Assembly: GCF_026008515.1 (NCBI RefSeq)
Contig: NZ_BQYM01000016.1
Coordinates: 1-64,000, forward strand
Direction of reading: 5' to 3'
Origin: Hoyosella levis
Lineage (GTDB): Bacteria > Actinomycetota > Actinomycetes > Mycobacteriales > Mycobacteriaceae
Length of the DNA stretch: 64,000 nt
The notes beneath the pieces are model-generated. The model was not told the origin of the DNA. It was given only the letters and a program-made list of their open reading frames with translations, and searched no databases. The translations under genes were made by a program, and so were the position numbers. Shown here piece after piece: positions 1-11,935 of the stretch (position 1 is its first letter; each line of letters starts with the position of its first letter).

Positions 1-35
1 GACGGCCAGGATCCATTCACAAAAACTGGCACACT

Positions 36-85
36 GTTGAGTTCTCAAGCAACACGCCCACCAGGCACCCCGCCACAAGGCGGGG
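36..85 (-). promoter_or_regulatory. rrn antitermination leader (boxB-like hairpin and boxA)
   Basis: Reading leftwards, a perfect 7-bp hairpin with a 4-base loop (68-85) is followed by CTTGAGAACTCAAC (36-49), the boxA-type element found in 16S leaders of Corynebacterium and Mycobacterium, and then the conserved CAGTGTGCC stretch. The order promoter, boxB, boxA is that of a nut-like site that recruits Nus factors to rRNA transcription complexes. The 16S gene itself is outside the window. Confidence 0.75.
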
Positions 86-109
86 AAGCTCCCCCAGGCA
101 CAGCCACCA

Positions 110-139
110 AGACTAACCCCACCACCACCAGCGCGTCAA
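110..139 (-). promoter_or_regulatory. rRNA operon promoter (reads leftwards)
   Basis: On the minus strand there is TTGACG (134-139), an 18-base spacer and TAGTCT (110-115), a good match to actinobacterial rrn P1 promoters. It lies between murA and the antitermination signals at 36-85, so it should drive an rRNA operon whose 16S gene lies beyond the left edge. Transcription downstream of murA into an rRNA operon is the known mycobacterial rrnA arrangement. No protein gene is seen in 1-304; the open frame on the plus strand there is low-complexity shadow. Confidence 0.65.
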
Positions 140-304
140 ATCCCACGCCCGCGGCGGCCAGGCCAGACCAGCCGGCACCGGACCGCGCCGCCCCGTTCCC
201 GGGGCCCCGCCGATCCCGCCGACCGTTCCCGGCAGCGAGGACAAAACCTACACCCCCCGCGCCCCCAGCACAAACCCCCAGCTCACAAAGGGAAATCCCA
301 GCGA

Positions 305-1561
305 CTAGTCCTTGACCCGCTGCACGTCGCCGCCGAGCCCCTGGATGTCGTCGATGAAGGACGGGTAGCCGCGATCGATGTGGTACACGTCGTAGACCTC
401 AGTCTGGCCATCAGCGAGAAGCCCCGCCAGGACGAGTCCCGCACCCGCACGGATGTCCGAGGACCACACTGGCGCGCTCGACAACTGCTCGACGCCCCGG
501 ATGACCGCATGGTGCCCATCGGTCTTGGCATCGGCGCCCAGCCGGACCATCTCTTCCACGAAACGGAAACGAGCCTCGAACACGTTCTCGGTGATCATCG
601 AGGTTCCATCGGCGACCGCGGCCAGGCCGATCGCCATCGGTTGCAGGTCTGTTGGAAAGCCTGGATACGGCAAGGTCGCGAAGTTCACTGCTCTCGGGCG
701 CTCCCGCTGCACGACACGGAACCAGTCCTTGCCATGCGTGACTTCGCCGCCGGCTTCCCGCAGCTTGTCGAGCACGAGCTGCAGGTGGGCCGGATTGATG
801 CCCCTCACGGTCACGTCCCCCCGTGTCATGGCAGCGGCGACGCCCCAGGTGGCCGCGACGATCCGGTCGCCGATCACCCGATGCTCTACCGGCCTCAGCG
901 CTTCGACACCGGTCACGGTAAGCGTGCTCGATCCCGCGCCTTCGATGCGTGCGCCCATGTGATTCAGCATGATGCACAGATCCACGATCTCGGGCTCGCG
1001 CGCCGCGTTATCCAGGATCGTCCGGCCCTTGGAGAGCACTGCCGCCATGAGGATGTTCTCGGTCGCGCCAACGGAGGGGAACGCCAATCGGATGTCCGCG
1101 CCATGGAGTTCCGTGGCCTCCGCTACCACACAGCCATGCTCGATCGTGCTTGTCGCTCCGAGCAGTCGCAATCCTGCCTGGTGCATGTCCAGCGGCCGCG
1201 AACCGATCGCATCGCCCCCGGGCAGCGCAACGATGGCCTTGTGGCACCGGGCCACGAGTGGCCCGAGCACGCAGACCGAGGCGCGGAACTGCCGGACTGC
1301 TGGGAAATCCGCGTGATACTTCAGCTCAGCGGGCGTCGTGATCCGCACGGTGCTGCCGTCTCGCTCGACCTCGCACCCGAGGCCCGTGAGCACATCGCCC
1401 ATCAACGGGACATCGAGGATATCGGGGCAGTTCGTCAACGTTGTCGTGCCCTCCGCGAGCAACGCCGCAGCCATCAGCTTGAGCACGCTGTTCTTGGCGC
1501 CACCAACCACGACTTCGCCCTCGAGCCGACCACCACCAGTTACGACAAATCTCTCGCTCAC
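305..1561 (-). CDS. murA: UDP-N-acetylglucosamine 1-carboxyvinyltransferase MurA
   Basis: First committed step of peptidoglycan synthesis: transfer of enolpyruvate from PEP to UDP-GlcNAc in the cytoplasm. The 418-residue length is normal for MurA. The substrate-binding Lys motif GAKNSVLK is at 21-28. The catalytic loop reads [10 protein letters not shown], so residue 117 is Asp where most bacteria have the Cys alkylated by fosfomycin; the M. tuberculosis enzyme also has Asp117. The start codon is GTG. A TAGGCT hexamer (1570-1575) sits 8 bases upstream, so the mRNA may be leaderless. The gene is divergent from the adenosyltransferase, and the rrn promoter follows it. Confidence 0.96.
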   Translation of the reverse strand: MSERFVVTGGGRLEGEVVVGGAKNSVLKLMAAALLAEGTTTLTNCPDILDVPLMGDVLTGLGCEVERDGSTVRITTPAELKYHADFPAVRQFRASVCVLGPLVARCHKAIVALPGGDAIGSRPLDMHQAGLRLLGATSTIEHGCVVAEATELHGADIRLAFPSVGATENILMAAVLSKGRTILDNAAREPEIVDLCIMLNHMGARIEGAGSSTLTVTGVEALRPVEHRVIGDRIVAATWGVAAAMTRGDVTVRGINPAHLQLVLDKLREAGGEVTHGKDWFRVVQRERPRAVNFATLPYPGFPTDLQPMAIGLAAVADGTSMITENVFEARFRFVEEMVRLGADAKTDGHHAVIRGVEQLSSAPVWSSDIRAGAGLVLAGLLADGQTEVYDVYHIDRGYPSFIDDIQGLGGDVQRVKD

Positions 1562-1611
1562 AGTGCATCAGCCTATCGGTAGACCGTGGGTTTCGCGGGT
1601 ACGGTGCTCAC

Positions 1612-2226
1612 ATGAGCGTGCATCTGACGAGAATCTACACACGGACCGGCGACGATGGCACGACTGGCCTCGGTGATTTCTCCCGGGTGCCGAAGAACTC
1701 CGCGCGGATCGCTGCCTATGCCGACGTCGACGAGACCAACGCCGTCATCGGGGTCGCAGTCGCGACGACCGAGTCCTCCGAGCGCATTCTCGACGTGCTG
1801 CGGCAGGTACAGAATGACCTCTTCGATGTCGGTGCTGACCTCTGCACGCCCGTGCTGCCCGATCCCGAGCACCCCCCGCTGCGGATCGATGGCTCGTACA
1901 TCGACCAGCTCGAAGCATGGTGCGACGAGTTCAACGACGGCCTGGAGCCACTGCATTCGTTCATCCTGCCGGGCGGCTCGCCTATGTCGGCGCAGTTGCA
2001 TGTGGCGCGGACTGTGGCGCGGAGAGCGGAGCGCTCGGTGTGGCAGTTGCTGGATGAGCAGGCCGAGAGTACGTCGGTACTGCCCGCTCGCTACCTGAAC
2101 CGGCTTTCGGATCTTCTGTTCATCCTGTCGCGCGCGGCGAATGGCGGCAGTGATGTGCTGTGGGCACCGGGCGGCGGATCGCGCGCTGCCCGCCCGCAGC
2201 AGGAATCCCCGCAGCAGGATTCCTAG
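1612..2226 (+). CDS. Cob(I)alamin adenosyltransferase, PduO/MMAB type
   Basis: Transfers the adenosyl group of ATP to cob(I)alamin to make adenosylcobalamin. The 204-residue protein starts with the PduO-family ATP-binding motif TRTGDDGTTGLGD (about 10-22). It also has the helical RAERSVWQLL and LNRLSDLLFILSR segments near the C-terminus that complete the trimer active site. M. tuberculosis has the same gene at the same place (Rv1314c, beside murA). The ATG is 6 bases after a TACGGT hexamer (1600-1605), so translation may be leaderless. It converges with the DUF2550 gene, with only 3 bases between the two stop codons. Confidence 0.92.
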   Translation: MSVHLTRIYTRTGDDGTTGLGDFSRVPKNSARIAAYADVDETNAVIGVAVATTESSERILDVLRQVQNDLFDVGADLCTPVLPDPEHPPLRIDGSYIDQLEAWCDEFNDGLEPLHSFILPGGSPMSAQLHVARTVARRAERSVWQLLDEQAESTSVLPARYLNRLSDLLFILSRAANGGSDVLWAPGGGSRAARPQQESPQQDS

Positions 2227-2229
2227 CCA

Positions 2230-2676
2230 CTATCGCTTGCGGGGCGTCCATCTCGTGCGGCGCCGAGCGCGACGCGGCGGCCTGGACTCGAGCCAGGACA
2301 GGAACGCCGTCAGGGTGTCGCGGTCGAACGCGAACTCGTAGTCGTCCTCCCCGACGCTGACCCTGAGCACGGTGCTCCCTGGCTCAAGGAGGTCCCGCTC
2401 CCCCTTGGTGGGTGAGCGCCGCGCGCTGACCTCGGCATCCTGCCGGTCAATCCGCAGGCTGGGACCGGGAATCATTCTGGACAGCCGATAGAAATGCAGG
2501 TCTTCATCCCGGTAGCGGATGACCCCATAGCGCCAGCCGAGCCCTTCCCGCGCGGGAAGGGCTCGGATCACGGCTCCAGCACCGGCTGCGCGCAACTGGA
2601 ACAGCCGGTACGCAAAAGCCGCGACAGCGAGGATGAGTAGCAGCAGAATGAGCGCGAGCACCATTCCACCGTCCAC
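2230..2676 (-). CDS. DUF2550 family membrane-anchored protein
   Basis: Small protein of unknown function found downstream of atpC throughout the Mycobacteriales (Rv1312 in M. tuberculosis). One N-terminal transmembrane helix (about residues 6-24) is followed by a basic cytoplasmic domain with the family patterns GWRYGVIRYR and ALTAFLSWLESRP and an Arg-rich tail. I chose the GTG at 2676 because GAAGGA lies 9 bases before it; an ATG at 2664 is the alternative. A longer in-frame extension would overlap atpC and is unlikely. It is probably co-transcribed with the ATP synthase genes. Nothing in the sequence gives a function. Confidence 0.85.
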   Translation of the reverse strand: MDGGMVLALILLLLILAVAAFAYRLFQLRAAGAGAVIRALPAREGLGWRYGVIRYRDEDLHFYRLSRMIPGPSLRIDRQDAEVSARRSPTKGERDLLEPGSTVLRVSVGEDDYEFAFDRDTLTAFLSWLESRPPRRARRRTRWTPRKR

Positions 2677-2743
2677 TCGGGACCATCCTTCGCTGTCGCG
2701 GCCTTCAGACTTGCTTAGCCTAGCGTGTTTTGTTGTGCCTCGA

Positions 2744-3112
2744 TCACATGCGGTCGATCGCGCGGAGCCGTCCGCGTGCACGTGCGGCTGCTTCAGCATC
2801 GTCGCCCGCTGATTCCAGCTGGCTCCGGGCCGCATCGGCATCGACGTCCTGGGCCCATTCAGCGGTTTCCGCGAGCACGGTGACCGAGTTCGCGGTCACC
2901 GACAAGAATCCGCCGTCGACCGCAGCGACAAATCGCTCGTCATTGGTCGTGGTGATGGCAACGATGCCGCCTTCGATGAGCTGGCCGAGGACGGGCTCGT
3001 GACCAGGCATCACACCAATCTCGCCCTCCGTGGTCTGCGCGACAACGAGCTTGGCCTTCCCAGACCAGAACCGCTGCTCGACAGCCACGAGGTCCACTGA
3101 CATCTCAGACAC
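2744..3112 (-). CDS. atpC: ATP synthase F1 subunit epsilon
   Basis: Central-stalk subunit of F1 that contacts the c-ring and can restrain ATP hydrolysis. The 122 residues comprise an N-terminal beta-sandwich ([13 protein letters not shown]... through the conserved [11 protein letters not shown]) and an Ala/Arg-rich C-terminal helical part. The GTG start gives an N-terminus that lines up with corynebacterial AtpC (MAEITVEL-type); an in-frame ATG three codons later is possible. It is the last subunit gene of the atp operon, 6 bases after atpD. Confidence 0.95.
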   Translation of the reverse strand: MSEMSVDLVAVEQRFWSGKAKLVVAQTTEGEIGVMPGHEPVLGQLIEGGIVAITTTNDERFVAAVDGGFLSVTANSVTVLAETAEWAQDVDADAARSQLESAGDDAEAAARARGRLRAIDRM

Positions 3113-3118
3113 GCGTCA

Positions 3119-5547
<2,429 letters not shown>

Positions 5548-5594
5548 CGATCAGTCACGCTCCTTCATCGATAGTGGGACAGCGGAGGTCTGCG

Positions 5595-7235
5595 TCATCG
5601 GCGAACCTTGCGCTTGACGGTCAGCTGCTCCTGGTCCACCTCGTCCTCCGAGAGCGGGTCAGCCTCGGCCTCGTTGACCACGCGGCTGCCGTCGGAGGCG
5701 ATGAAGCCCTCCTTGAAGTTGTTCACCGCGTCCATCAACGTGGAGATGTCATCGTCGGAGAGCGCCTTGCCCCCATCGATGGATTCGTACACCGACTTCG
5801 CGTTGCGGTGCAGGTCCTCGAGCATCTCGGTGTCGAAGCGACGGACGTCGCCCACGGGGACGCTGTCGTAGACTCCCTGGCCCGCGACGAAGATCGTGAT
5901 GATCTGGTCCTCGACGGGGACGGGCGAGTACTCGTCCTGCTTGAGCAGCTCGACGAGACGCTGTCCACGCTCGAGCTGCGACCGGGATGCCGCATCGAGG
6001 TCGGAGGCGAAGGCCGCGAACGACTCGAGCTCGCGGAACTGGGCAAGCTCGAGGCGCAGGGTGCCTGCGACCTTCTTCATGCCCTTGGTCTGCGCGGCGC
6101 CACCAACGCGGGACACCGAGATGCCGACGTTGATCGCCGGGCGGATGCCCTTGTTGAACAGGTCGGACTCGAGGAAGACCTGTCCGTCGGTGATGGAGAT
6201 GACGTTGGTCGGGATGTAGGCCGAGACGTCGTTGGCCTTGGTCTCGATGATCGGCAGGCCGGTCATCGACCCTGCTCCGAGCTCGTCGGAGAGCTTGGCG
6301 CAGCGCTCGAGGAGGCGGGAGTGCAGGTAGAAGACGTCACCGGGGTATGCCTCGCGGCCCGGCGGGCGACGCAGCAGCAGGGAGATCGCGCGGTACGCCT
6401 CGGCCTGCTTGGTGAGGTCGTCGAACACGATGAGGACGTGCTTGCCCTCGTACATCCAGTGCTGGCCGATGGCGGAGCCGGTGTAGGGAGCGAGCCACTT
6501 GAAGCCGGCGGAATCCGAGGCAGGGGCAGCGACGATGGTGGTGTAGTCCATGGCGCCGCGCTCTTCGAGGGCGGTCTTGACGCCAGCGATGGTCGAGCCC
6601 TTCTGGCCGATCGCCACGTAGATGCAGCGCACCTGCTTGTCGGGGTCGCCGGACTCCCAGTTGGACTTCTGGTTGAGGATCGCGTCCACGCAGACCGCGG
6701 TCTTGCCGGTCTTGCGGTCACCAATGATCAGCTGGCGCTGTCCGCGGCCGATCGGGGTCATCGCGTCGACGGCCTTGATGCCGGTCTGCAGCGGCTCACC
6801 GACGGGCTGGCGCTCGAGGACCGATGCGGCCTGGAGCTCGAGCGCGCGGGTCCCGGTGGACTCGATCTCGCCGAGACCGTCGATGGGCTCGCCGAGCGGG
6901 TTGATGACACGACCGAGGTATCCATCGCCAATGGGAACAGAAAGCACGTCGCCGGTGCGCTTGACCTGCTGGCCTTCCTCGATCTTGTCGAAATCGCCCA
7001 GGATGACGGCGCCGATCTGGCGGTCATCGAGGTTCAGGGCCACACCGAGCACGCCCCCGGCAAACTCAAGGAGCTCGTTTGCCATTGCTGAGGGAAGGCC
7101 GGATACGTGGGCGATGCCGTCGCTCGCATCGATGACCTGGCCGACCTCCTCGCGGGAGGATTCCGGTGTGAAGCTCTCGGTGTAGTTCTGGATCGCGCTA
7201 CGGATCTCTTCGGAGGAGATCGTCAGCTCCGCCAT
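5595..7235 (-). CDS. atpA: ATP synthase F1 subunit alpha
   Basis: Non-catalytic nucleotide-binding subunit of F1. It is 546 residues long with Walker A GDRKTGKT at 172-179, the [10 protein letters not shown] motif and the family ending (NNFKEGF). Beyond that it carries about 30 extra C-terminal residues, acidic then basic ([11 protein letters not shown]...KRKVRR); mycobacterial alpha subunits also carry a C-terminal extension reported to suppress ATP hydrolysis. Whether this tail acts in the same way is inference. A 112-base gap separates it from atpH. Confidence 0.97.
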   Translation of the reverse strand: MAELTISSEEIRSAIQNYTESFTPESSREEVGQVIDASDGIAHVSGLPSAMANELLEFAGGVLGVALNLDDRQIGAVILGDFDKIEEGQQVKRTGDVLSVPIGDGYLGRVINPLGEPIDGLGEIESTGTRALELQAASVLERQPVGEPLQTGIKAVDAMTPIGRGQRQLIIGDRKTGKTAVCVDAILNQKSNWESGDPDKQVRCIYVAIGQKGSTIAGVKTALEERGAMDYTTIVAAPASDSAGFKWLAPYTGSAIGQHWMYEGKHVLIVFDDLTKQAEAYRAISLLLRRPPGREAYPGDVFYLHSRLLERCAKLSDELGAGSMTGLPIIETKANDVSAYIPTNVISITDGQVFLESDLFNKGIRPAINVGISVSRVGGAAQTKGMKKVAGTLRLELAQFRELESFAAFASDLDAASRSQLERGQRLVELLKQDEYSPVPVEDQIITIFVAGQGVYDSVPVGDVRRFDTEMLEDLHRNAKSVYESIDGGKALSDDDISTLMDAVNNFKEGFIASDGSRVVNEAEADPLSEDEVDQEQLTVKRKVRR

Positions 7236-7347
7236 GTTGTTCCTGCTCTCGGTCGTCTGCGGGCTATCGCTGGGGATAGCCTCTCGTGGTCTGTGTGGAT
7301 TGGCCGCGCGGTGCGCTGTGCGAGGTCGCCGAAGATCCTTCGGTGAC

Positions 7348-8166
7348 TTACTTTAGAGCCTTGCGCAGCTGGGTTAGGCGCCCTTGCGCGCTTCCGTCGA
7401 TCACTTCGTCACCGACGCTGACAACAAGCCCGCCGAGCAGTCCTGGCTCGACCTCGGTGTGAATGGCGATGGGCTTGTCATAGATTCGCGTCAACGCGCT
7501 CTCGAGCCTCTCCTGCTGGCTGTCTGTCAGCGGTGCCGCGCTGCGAACGTGCGCGACCGTGCGATCGCTTTGCTCGGCAGCGAGCTGCGAAAGGTCCGCG
7601 AACTCGTCAGCAGGAGCCTGGCGACGACGGCTGACGGCCTGCGCCGCGAGCGCCTCGGTGGTGGCGGTGACCTTGCCGTAGAGCAGACGACGCAAGAGAT
7701 CACGTGTTGCTGAGGCGGGGCGCGTCCGGTCGGAGAGGGCTTGCTCCAGCTCCGGGTTGGCCGCGGTGATCCGTCCCAGGCGGAAGAGCTCATCCTCCAC
7801 CGTCTGGAGCTGGTCTTGTTCAGCAGCTGCACGCAGCAAGGCGATCCGGCCGACGTGGACGAGCGAGCTGAGGAGATCGGACGTGGATGACCAATCCTGG
7901 CTCACTGCGGCCTTGAGGATGTCGAGCGCTTCGCGGGAAAGCTTGCCCGCGAAGACCTTGTCGACCAAGCTGGCGCGGCGCTCGGCCGTGGCTGAGGTAT
8001 CTGTGAACTGGACCCGGAGCTCCCGGTTGGTATCAAGCAGATCAACCACGGCAAACAACTGCTCGCCTGCCTGCGCCGCTGCACCGGCGTTGCCACCGCC
8101 CTCGCCAAGGCTGGAATCCAGCGCTGACCTGGTGCGTGCTAGCGCCTCACGACTCGCTGCGTACAT
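7348..8166 (-). CDS. atpH: ATP synthase subunit delta (free, not fused to b)
   Basis: Peripheral-stalk subunit joining F1 to the b dimer. The 272-residue protein is a close match in layout to corynebacterial delta (MHAASREAL-type N-terminus, [11 protein letters not shown]-like centre, ending LLGG...VGDEVIDGS). In Mycobacterium the delta domain is fused to a second b subunit; here it stands alone. I chose the ATG at 8166, which has AGGAAAG 8 bases upstream and follows the atpF stop by 5 bases; a GTG at 8175 would leave no room for a ribosome site. Confidence 0.94.
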   Translation of the reverse strand: MYAASREALARTRSALDSSLGEGGGNAGAAAQAGEQLFAVVDLLDTNRELRVQFTDTSATAERRASLVDKVFAGKLSREALDILKAAVSQDWSSTSDLLSSLVHVGRIALLRAAAEQDQLQTVEDELFRLGRITAANPELEQALSDRTRPASATRDLLRRLLYGKVTATTEALAAQAVSRRRQAPADEFADLSQLAAEQSDRTVAHVRSAAPLTDSQQERLESALTRIYDKPIAIHTEVEPGLLGGLVVSVGDEVIDGSAQGRLTQLRKALK

Positions 8167-8171
8167 GCTGC

Positions 8172-8732
8172 TCACTTTCCTGTCGCCGTGTCGGCGTTGA
8201 CCGATTCAAGTTCGTTGAGGAACTGGTCGACCGTGGCGGCGCGCTTGGCGTCGTCAGCGACGGACTGGCCGATGATCTTCTCGGCGAGATCGACAGCGGT
8301 GCGACCGAGGTCGCTTCGCAGGTCGGCGACGATGTGCTGGCGCTGGGCCTCGAGCTGCGACTGCCCGTTGGCAACGATGCGGTCGGACTCCACCTGTGCC
8401 TGCTGCTTCATCTCGTCGATGATCTGCTGCCCCTGGCCGCGGGCTTCCTCCCGGATCTTCGCGGCCTCGGAACGAGCCTCGGCCAGCTGCGCGCGGTACT
8501 GCTCGAGCGCTTCCTTGGCGTCGGCCTGCAGGGCCTCTGCCCGCTTGATGCCGCCCTCGATCTCGTCCGTCCGGCGCTCGAGGAGCTCCTGGAAGCGCGG
8601 GATGACGTACTTCCAGAAGACGAGGCCGACAACAGCGAGAGCGACGATCGACCAGACGATGTCATAGACCGCGGGGAGGAGCGGATTAGGCTCCTCCTCC
8701 TGGGCCAGAAGGACGATGTTCGCTGTAATCAT
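8172..8732 (-). CDS. atpF: ATP synthase F0 subunit b
   Basis: Peripheral-stalk subunit. One N-terminal transmembrane helix (about 22-42, [19 protein letters not shown]) is followed by a long charged coiled coil rich in Ala, Glu, Gln and Arg that reaches up to F1. The 186-residue length is typical. It starts 2 bases after the atpE stop and ends just before atpH. It is the only b gene seen here, so a homodimeric b stalk is expected. Confidence 0.96.
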   Translation of the reverse strand: MITANIVLLAQEEEPNPLLPAVYDIVWSIVALAVVGLVFWKYVIPRFQELLERRTDEIEGGIKRAEALQADAKEALEQYRAQLAEARSEAAKIREEARGQGQQIIDEMKQQAQVESDRIVANGQSQLEAQRQHIVADLRSDLGRTAVDLAEKIIGQSVADDAKRAATVDQFLNELESVNADTATGK

Positions 8733-8734
8733 GA

Positions 8735-9031
<297 letters not shown>

Positions 9032-9076
9032 TCAGGAGCGTCCCGCCCTGCTAGCGCAGCACGGGAACCGGTGGCT

Positions 9077-9862
9077 CTAGTGCTCTTCAGCGTGCAGGGC
9101 GAGATCGATGTAGACAGCGGTCAGCAGAGCGAAGATGTACGCCTGCAGGAACACCACGAGGATCTCGAAGAAGGTGAAGCCGATTCCCACGATGAGCGCG
9201 GGGAGGCTGAACACCTTCATGATGCCTTCGCTGCTGAAGAGGAAGTATTGTGTCGCGCTGAAGAACAGCACGAGCATGACGTGCCCGGCGAGCATGTTGG
9301 CCATGAGTCGCACCATGAGCGTGAACGGCCGGAGCACGAAGGTGGAGATGAACTCGATAGGGATGAGCAGGAAGTGGAGGGCCCACGGCACGCCTGGGAC
9401 GACGATGCTGCTCTTCACGTAGCGGAACGGGCCGTACTTCTTGATGCCGACATAGTTGAACACGATGTAGGCGAGCACAGCGAGGACGAGGGGCATTCCG
9501 ATCCGCGCGTTCGACGAGATGTTCAGGAACGGGATGATTCCCGTCATGTTGAGCCCGAGAACAAGTATGAAGATCGTCGCGAGGAGCGGCAGGAATCTCT
9601 TGCCTTGTGTCTTGCCGAGGATCTCTTCGGCGATGTGGATCCGGACGAAGTCGAGGGCGACCTCGGCGAAGTTCTGGACGCCCCGGGGAACGATCTTCGG
9701 GCTGCGCATGGCAAACGCGAAGAAGACCGCGATGAGCACGGCAACAACGATGCGAATCAGCATCAGCCGGTCAAGCTCGAACGGGGTGCCCTCGAACAGG
9801 ATCGCGGGCGGGAAGAAGTCTTTCAGCGACGGCGGATGGAATTCACCGGCAGCCAGGTTCAT
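9077..9862 (-). CDS. atpB: ATP synthase F0 subunit a
   Basis: Stator half of the proton channel. It is about 261 residues and multi-spanning, with the conserved fifth-helix pattern (LRPFTLMVRLMANMLAGH) that carries the essential Arg, and a C-terminal helix rich in Ala, Leu and Tyr. The N-terminus EFHPPSLKDFFPPAILFEGTPFELDRLMLI resembles corynebacterial AtpB. The start is uncertain: ATG at 9862 is given, and a GTG at 9895 would add 11 residues. It is the first gene of the F0F1 operon after a 291-base gap. Confidence 0.94.
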   Translation of the reverse strand: MNLAAGEFHPPSLKDFFPPAILFEGTPFELDRLMLIRIVVAVLIAVFFAFAMRSPKIVPRGVQNFAEVALDFVRIHIAEEILGKTQGKRFLPLLATIFILVLGLNMTGIIPFLNISSNARIGMPLVLAVLAYIVFNYVGIKKYGPFRYVKSSIVVPGVPWALHFLLIPIEFISTFVLRPFTLMVRLMANMLAGHVMLVLFFSATQYFLFSSEGIMKVFSLPALIVGIGFTFFEILVVFLQAYIFALLTAVYIDLALHAEEH

Positions 9863-10085
9863 GACGCTCAGCGGTCTCTTCCGTTGTTTGGCCACGCTGT
9901 GCGCGGCGTGATCGGACAGTAACGATCTCGGAGCTGCGACTCTCGATGCCCAATTGCATCACACAGCCCGGCTCTCTGGGCGCAACTTTGCCGGTGGGCA
10001 GTGCATCGACCCGAGATCCTGCAGATCGCGGCCGACTGGTCGTGGGTTTGCACTGGCAGCCACACCGCTCCTGCTAGTCGGTGAC

Positions 10086-10114
10086 ACTATCAACTTCTTG
10101 CCAGGTTCGTGCAA
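10086..10114 (-). promoter_or_regulatory. Candidate promoter of the atp operon
   Basis: In the 291-base space between atpI and atpB the minus strand carries TTGCAC (10109-10114), a 17-base spacer and GATAGT (10086-10091), a reasonable sigma-A promoter pointing at atpB. The leader would be about 215 bases long. Found by eye only; the rest of the gap shows no reading frame I can support. Confidence 0.4.
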
Positions 10115-10153
10115 GCAGGGCGCGCATTCAGCTGTTAATGACCTGGTGTAGTA

Positions 10154-10687
10154 CTACTCATCGTCGTATTTTGTGGCTGGATTCACAGGCTCTTCCTCGG
10201 GCTGCACGTACGGGACCCGATGCTTGAGCACCCCATAGGTCTCCGCGCCCAGCACGAGCACGAGCGCACCGATCACCACGAGCGCCATCACCGGCTGGCT
10301 GTAGAAGGTGAACCGCGACAACGTCGCGAACACGATCAGAGCGAGGAGCATCTTGATCGCCCAGCCCCCGAGGACCACCGCGCCACCGGTCACCATGGGG
10401 AGCCGCTCCGAGAACAGCACGCTCACTGCGGTGAAGAGGATGAATCCCCCGCCCAGGGCTGCCCCGAGCAGCGCTCCCCACACGCCCGGCAGGCCAGCGA
10501 AGAGAAAACCCGCGACGACGCCGACGATCGCGAGGACAACGAGGCCATACGCCCCGTAGCGCACCGCGGCGCGCAAGGGCTCCGACGGTTCCACCGGAGG
10601 GTTGGTCAAGCGTGGCTCGCCCTCGACCCCAGGGTCGGTGGAGCTGCCGCTCCCCCGCTCTGGCACGGGGCTGAAGTCATCATCCAT
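10154..10687 (-). CDS. AtpI-like ATP synthase assembly/accessory membrane protein
   Basis: Membrane protein upstream of atpB in the place of atpI. The first 50 or so residues are acidic, Pro/Ser-rich and probably cytoplasmic. Four hydrophobic segments follow (YGAYGLVVLAIVG, WGALLGAALGGGFILF, GWAIKMLLALIVFA, ALVVIGALVLVLGAETYG), and the tail is short and acidic. AtpI proteins have a proposed role in c-ring assembly or ion supply; that role here is inferred from position and topology. The start is uncertain: ATG 10687 is used, and a GTG at 10732 is also in frame. Confidence 0.75.
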   Translation of the reverse strand: MDDDFSPVPERGSGSSTDPGVEGEPRLTNPPVEPSEPLRAAVRYGAYGLVVLAIVGVVAGFLFAGLPGVWGALLGAALGGGFILFTAVSVLFSERLPMVTGGAVVLGGWAIKMLLALIVFATLSRFTFYSQPVMALVVIGALVLVLGAETYGVLKHRVPYVQPEEEPVNPATKYDDE

Positions 10688-10742
10688 CGGAGAAGTCACA
10701 GCCACCGAGGGTAGCGGTAACCATGCCACCACGCCTAGCCAG

Positions 10743-11909
10743 CTACAACGACCGGGCCCGGCGCGAGAACCGTGGCACGAACGTCAGCACCACCAGCACG
10801 AGAGCGATGATCCCGGCCACTGGCACCACGAGGTGCCAGTCCAGCAGGGAGCTGCCCACCGCGGTGAACGCGAGCAGCGCGACCCAGCTGTAGATCACGA
10901 GCACTACCCGGCGATGGGTGTGACCGATCTCGAGCAGCCGGTGGTGCAGGTGCATCTTGTCGGGACTGAAGGGGCTGCGTCCCGCGCGAGTCCGCCTGAT
11001 CACCGCGAGCAGGAGGTCCAGGAAAGGAACGAACAACACCGCGAGCACCAGGATGAGCGGGGCGTAGAGCCCCAGCAGATCGCGCGGGCCATAGAGATCC
11101 AGGCTGATCTTCCCCGACGCGCTCGTCGAGATGGCCGCGAGCATGACCCCGATCAGCATCGAGCCGGAATCCCCCATGAAGATGCGGGCGGGCTGGAAGT
11201 TGTGCGGCAGGAACCCGAGGCATGCCCCCGCGAGGGCGGCCGCCAGCATCGCCGGCGGATACACGCTGACGTCCCCGCCCTGGTCCAGCAGCAGGCCCAC
11301 CGAGAACGCGGCCAGCGCGACCGCGGCGATCAGGCCGAGTCCCGCGGCGAGCCCATCGAGCCCATCGACGAAGTTCATCGCATTGACGATGAGCACCGTC
11401 AGGAACACGGTCAGCCCTGCCGACTGCAACTGGTCAAGCACTAGCGTCGTGCCCGGAAGATAAAGCACATACCAAGAGACACCCAGCAGGACGAGCATCC
11501 CCGCCGCGGTTATCTGGCCGACGAACTTCGTGAGCGCGTCGAGGCCCCATCGGTCATCGATCACGCCGACCACGACGATGACCGCCCCCGCGAGCAACGC
11601 GGCCTGCACATCCGAGGAGAACTCGAACCCCCGGGTCAGCGCGGGCAACTGTCCAGCGAGGTACAGCGCAGCGAGCAGTCCGAGGAACATGCCGACACCG
11701 CCGAGCCGGGGCGTCGGTGCCACGTGAACATCCCGATCGCGCGGATACGCGACCGCGCCGAATCGTATGGCGAGCACCCGGACAAGGCCCGTGGCCAGGA
11801 AGGTGATCACTGCCGCCGTGAGGCAAATGAGCATGAGCTCACGGATCGGCACGCCCGCGCCCCGCGGATCTTGCGCGAGGAGCAGGATCGTTGGGTCAGG
11901 CACGCTCAC
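10743..11909 (-). CDS. wecA: Undecaprenyl/decaprenyl-phosphate GlcNAc-1-phosphate transferase (WecA family)
   Basis: Polytopic enzyme moving GlcNAc-1-P from UDP-GlcNAc to a polyprenyl phosphate; in mycobacteria this starts the linker that joins arabinogalactan to peptidoglycan (Rv1302). About 10 transmembrane segments are visible. The family signatures are present: NAMNFVDGLDGLAAG with its Asp-rich Mg site, FMGDSGSMLIG, and HLHHRLLEIGHTHRR on the cytoplasmic loop. The start is uncertain: GTG 11909 is given, with TTG 11918 and GTG 11852 also in frame. The position between atpI and glyA matches relatives. Confidence 0.93.
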   Translation of the reverse strand: MSVPDPTILLLAQDPRGAGVPIRELMLICLTAAVITFLATGLVRVLAIRFGAVAYPRDRDVHVAPTPRLGGVGMFLGLLAALYLAGQLPALTRGFEFSSDVQAALLAGAVIVVVGVIDDRWGLDALTKFVGQITAAGMLVLLGVSWYVLYLPGTTLVLDQLQSAGLTVFLTVLIVNAMNFVDGLDGLAAGLGLIAAVALAAFSVGLLLDQGGDVSVYPPAMLAAALAGACLGFLPHNFQPARIFMGDSGSMLIGVMLAAISTSASGKISLDLYGPRDLLGLYAPLILVLAVLFVPFLDLLLAVIRRTRAGRSPFSPDKMHLHHRLLEIGHTHRRVVLVIYSWVALLAFTAVGSSLLDWHLVVPVAGIIALVLVVLTFVPRFSRRARSL

Positions 11910-11935
11910 AGTCGGCAACGCTACCGTGGCCGGAC

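Noticed and set aside
37-315. Plus-strand open frame of 92 codons at the left edge
   Set aside because: Pro/Thr/Ala low-complexity product, lies across the rrn leader and promoter, no ribosome site.
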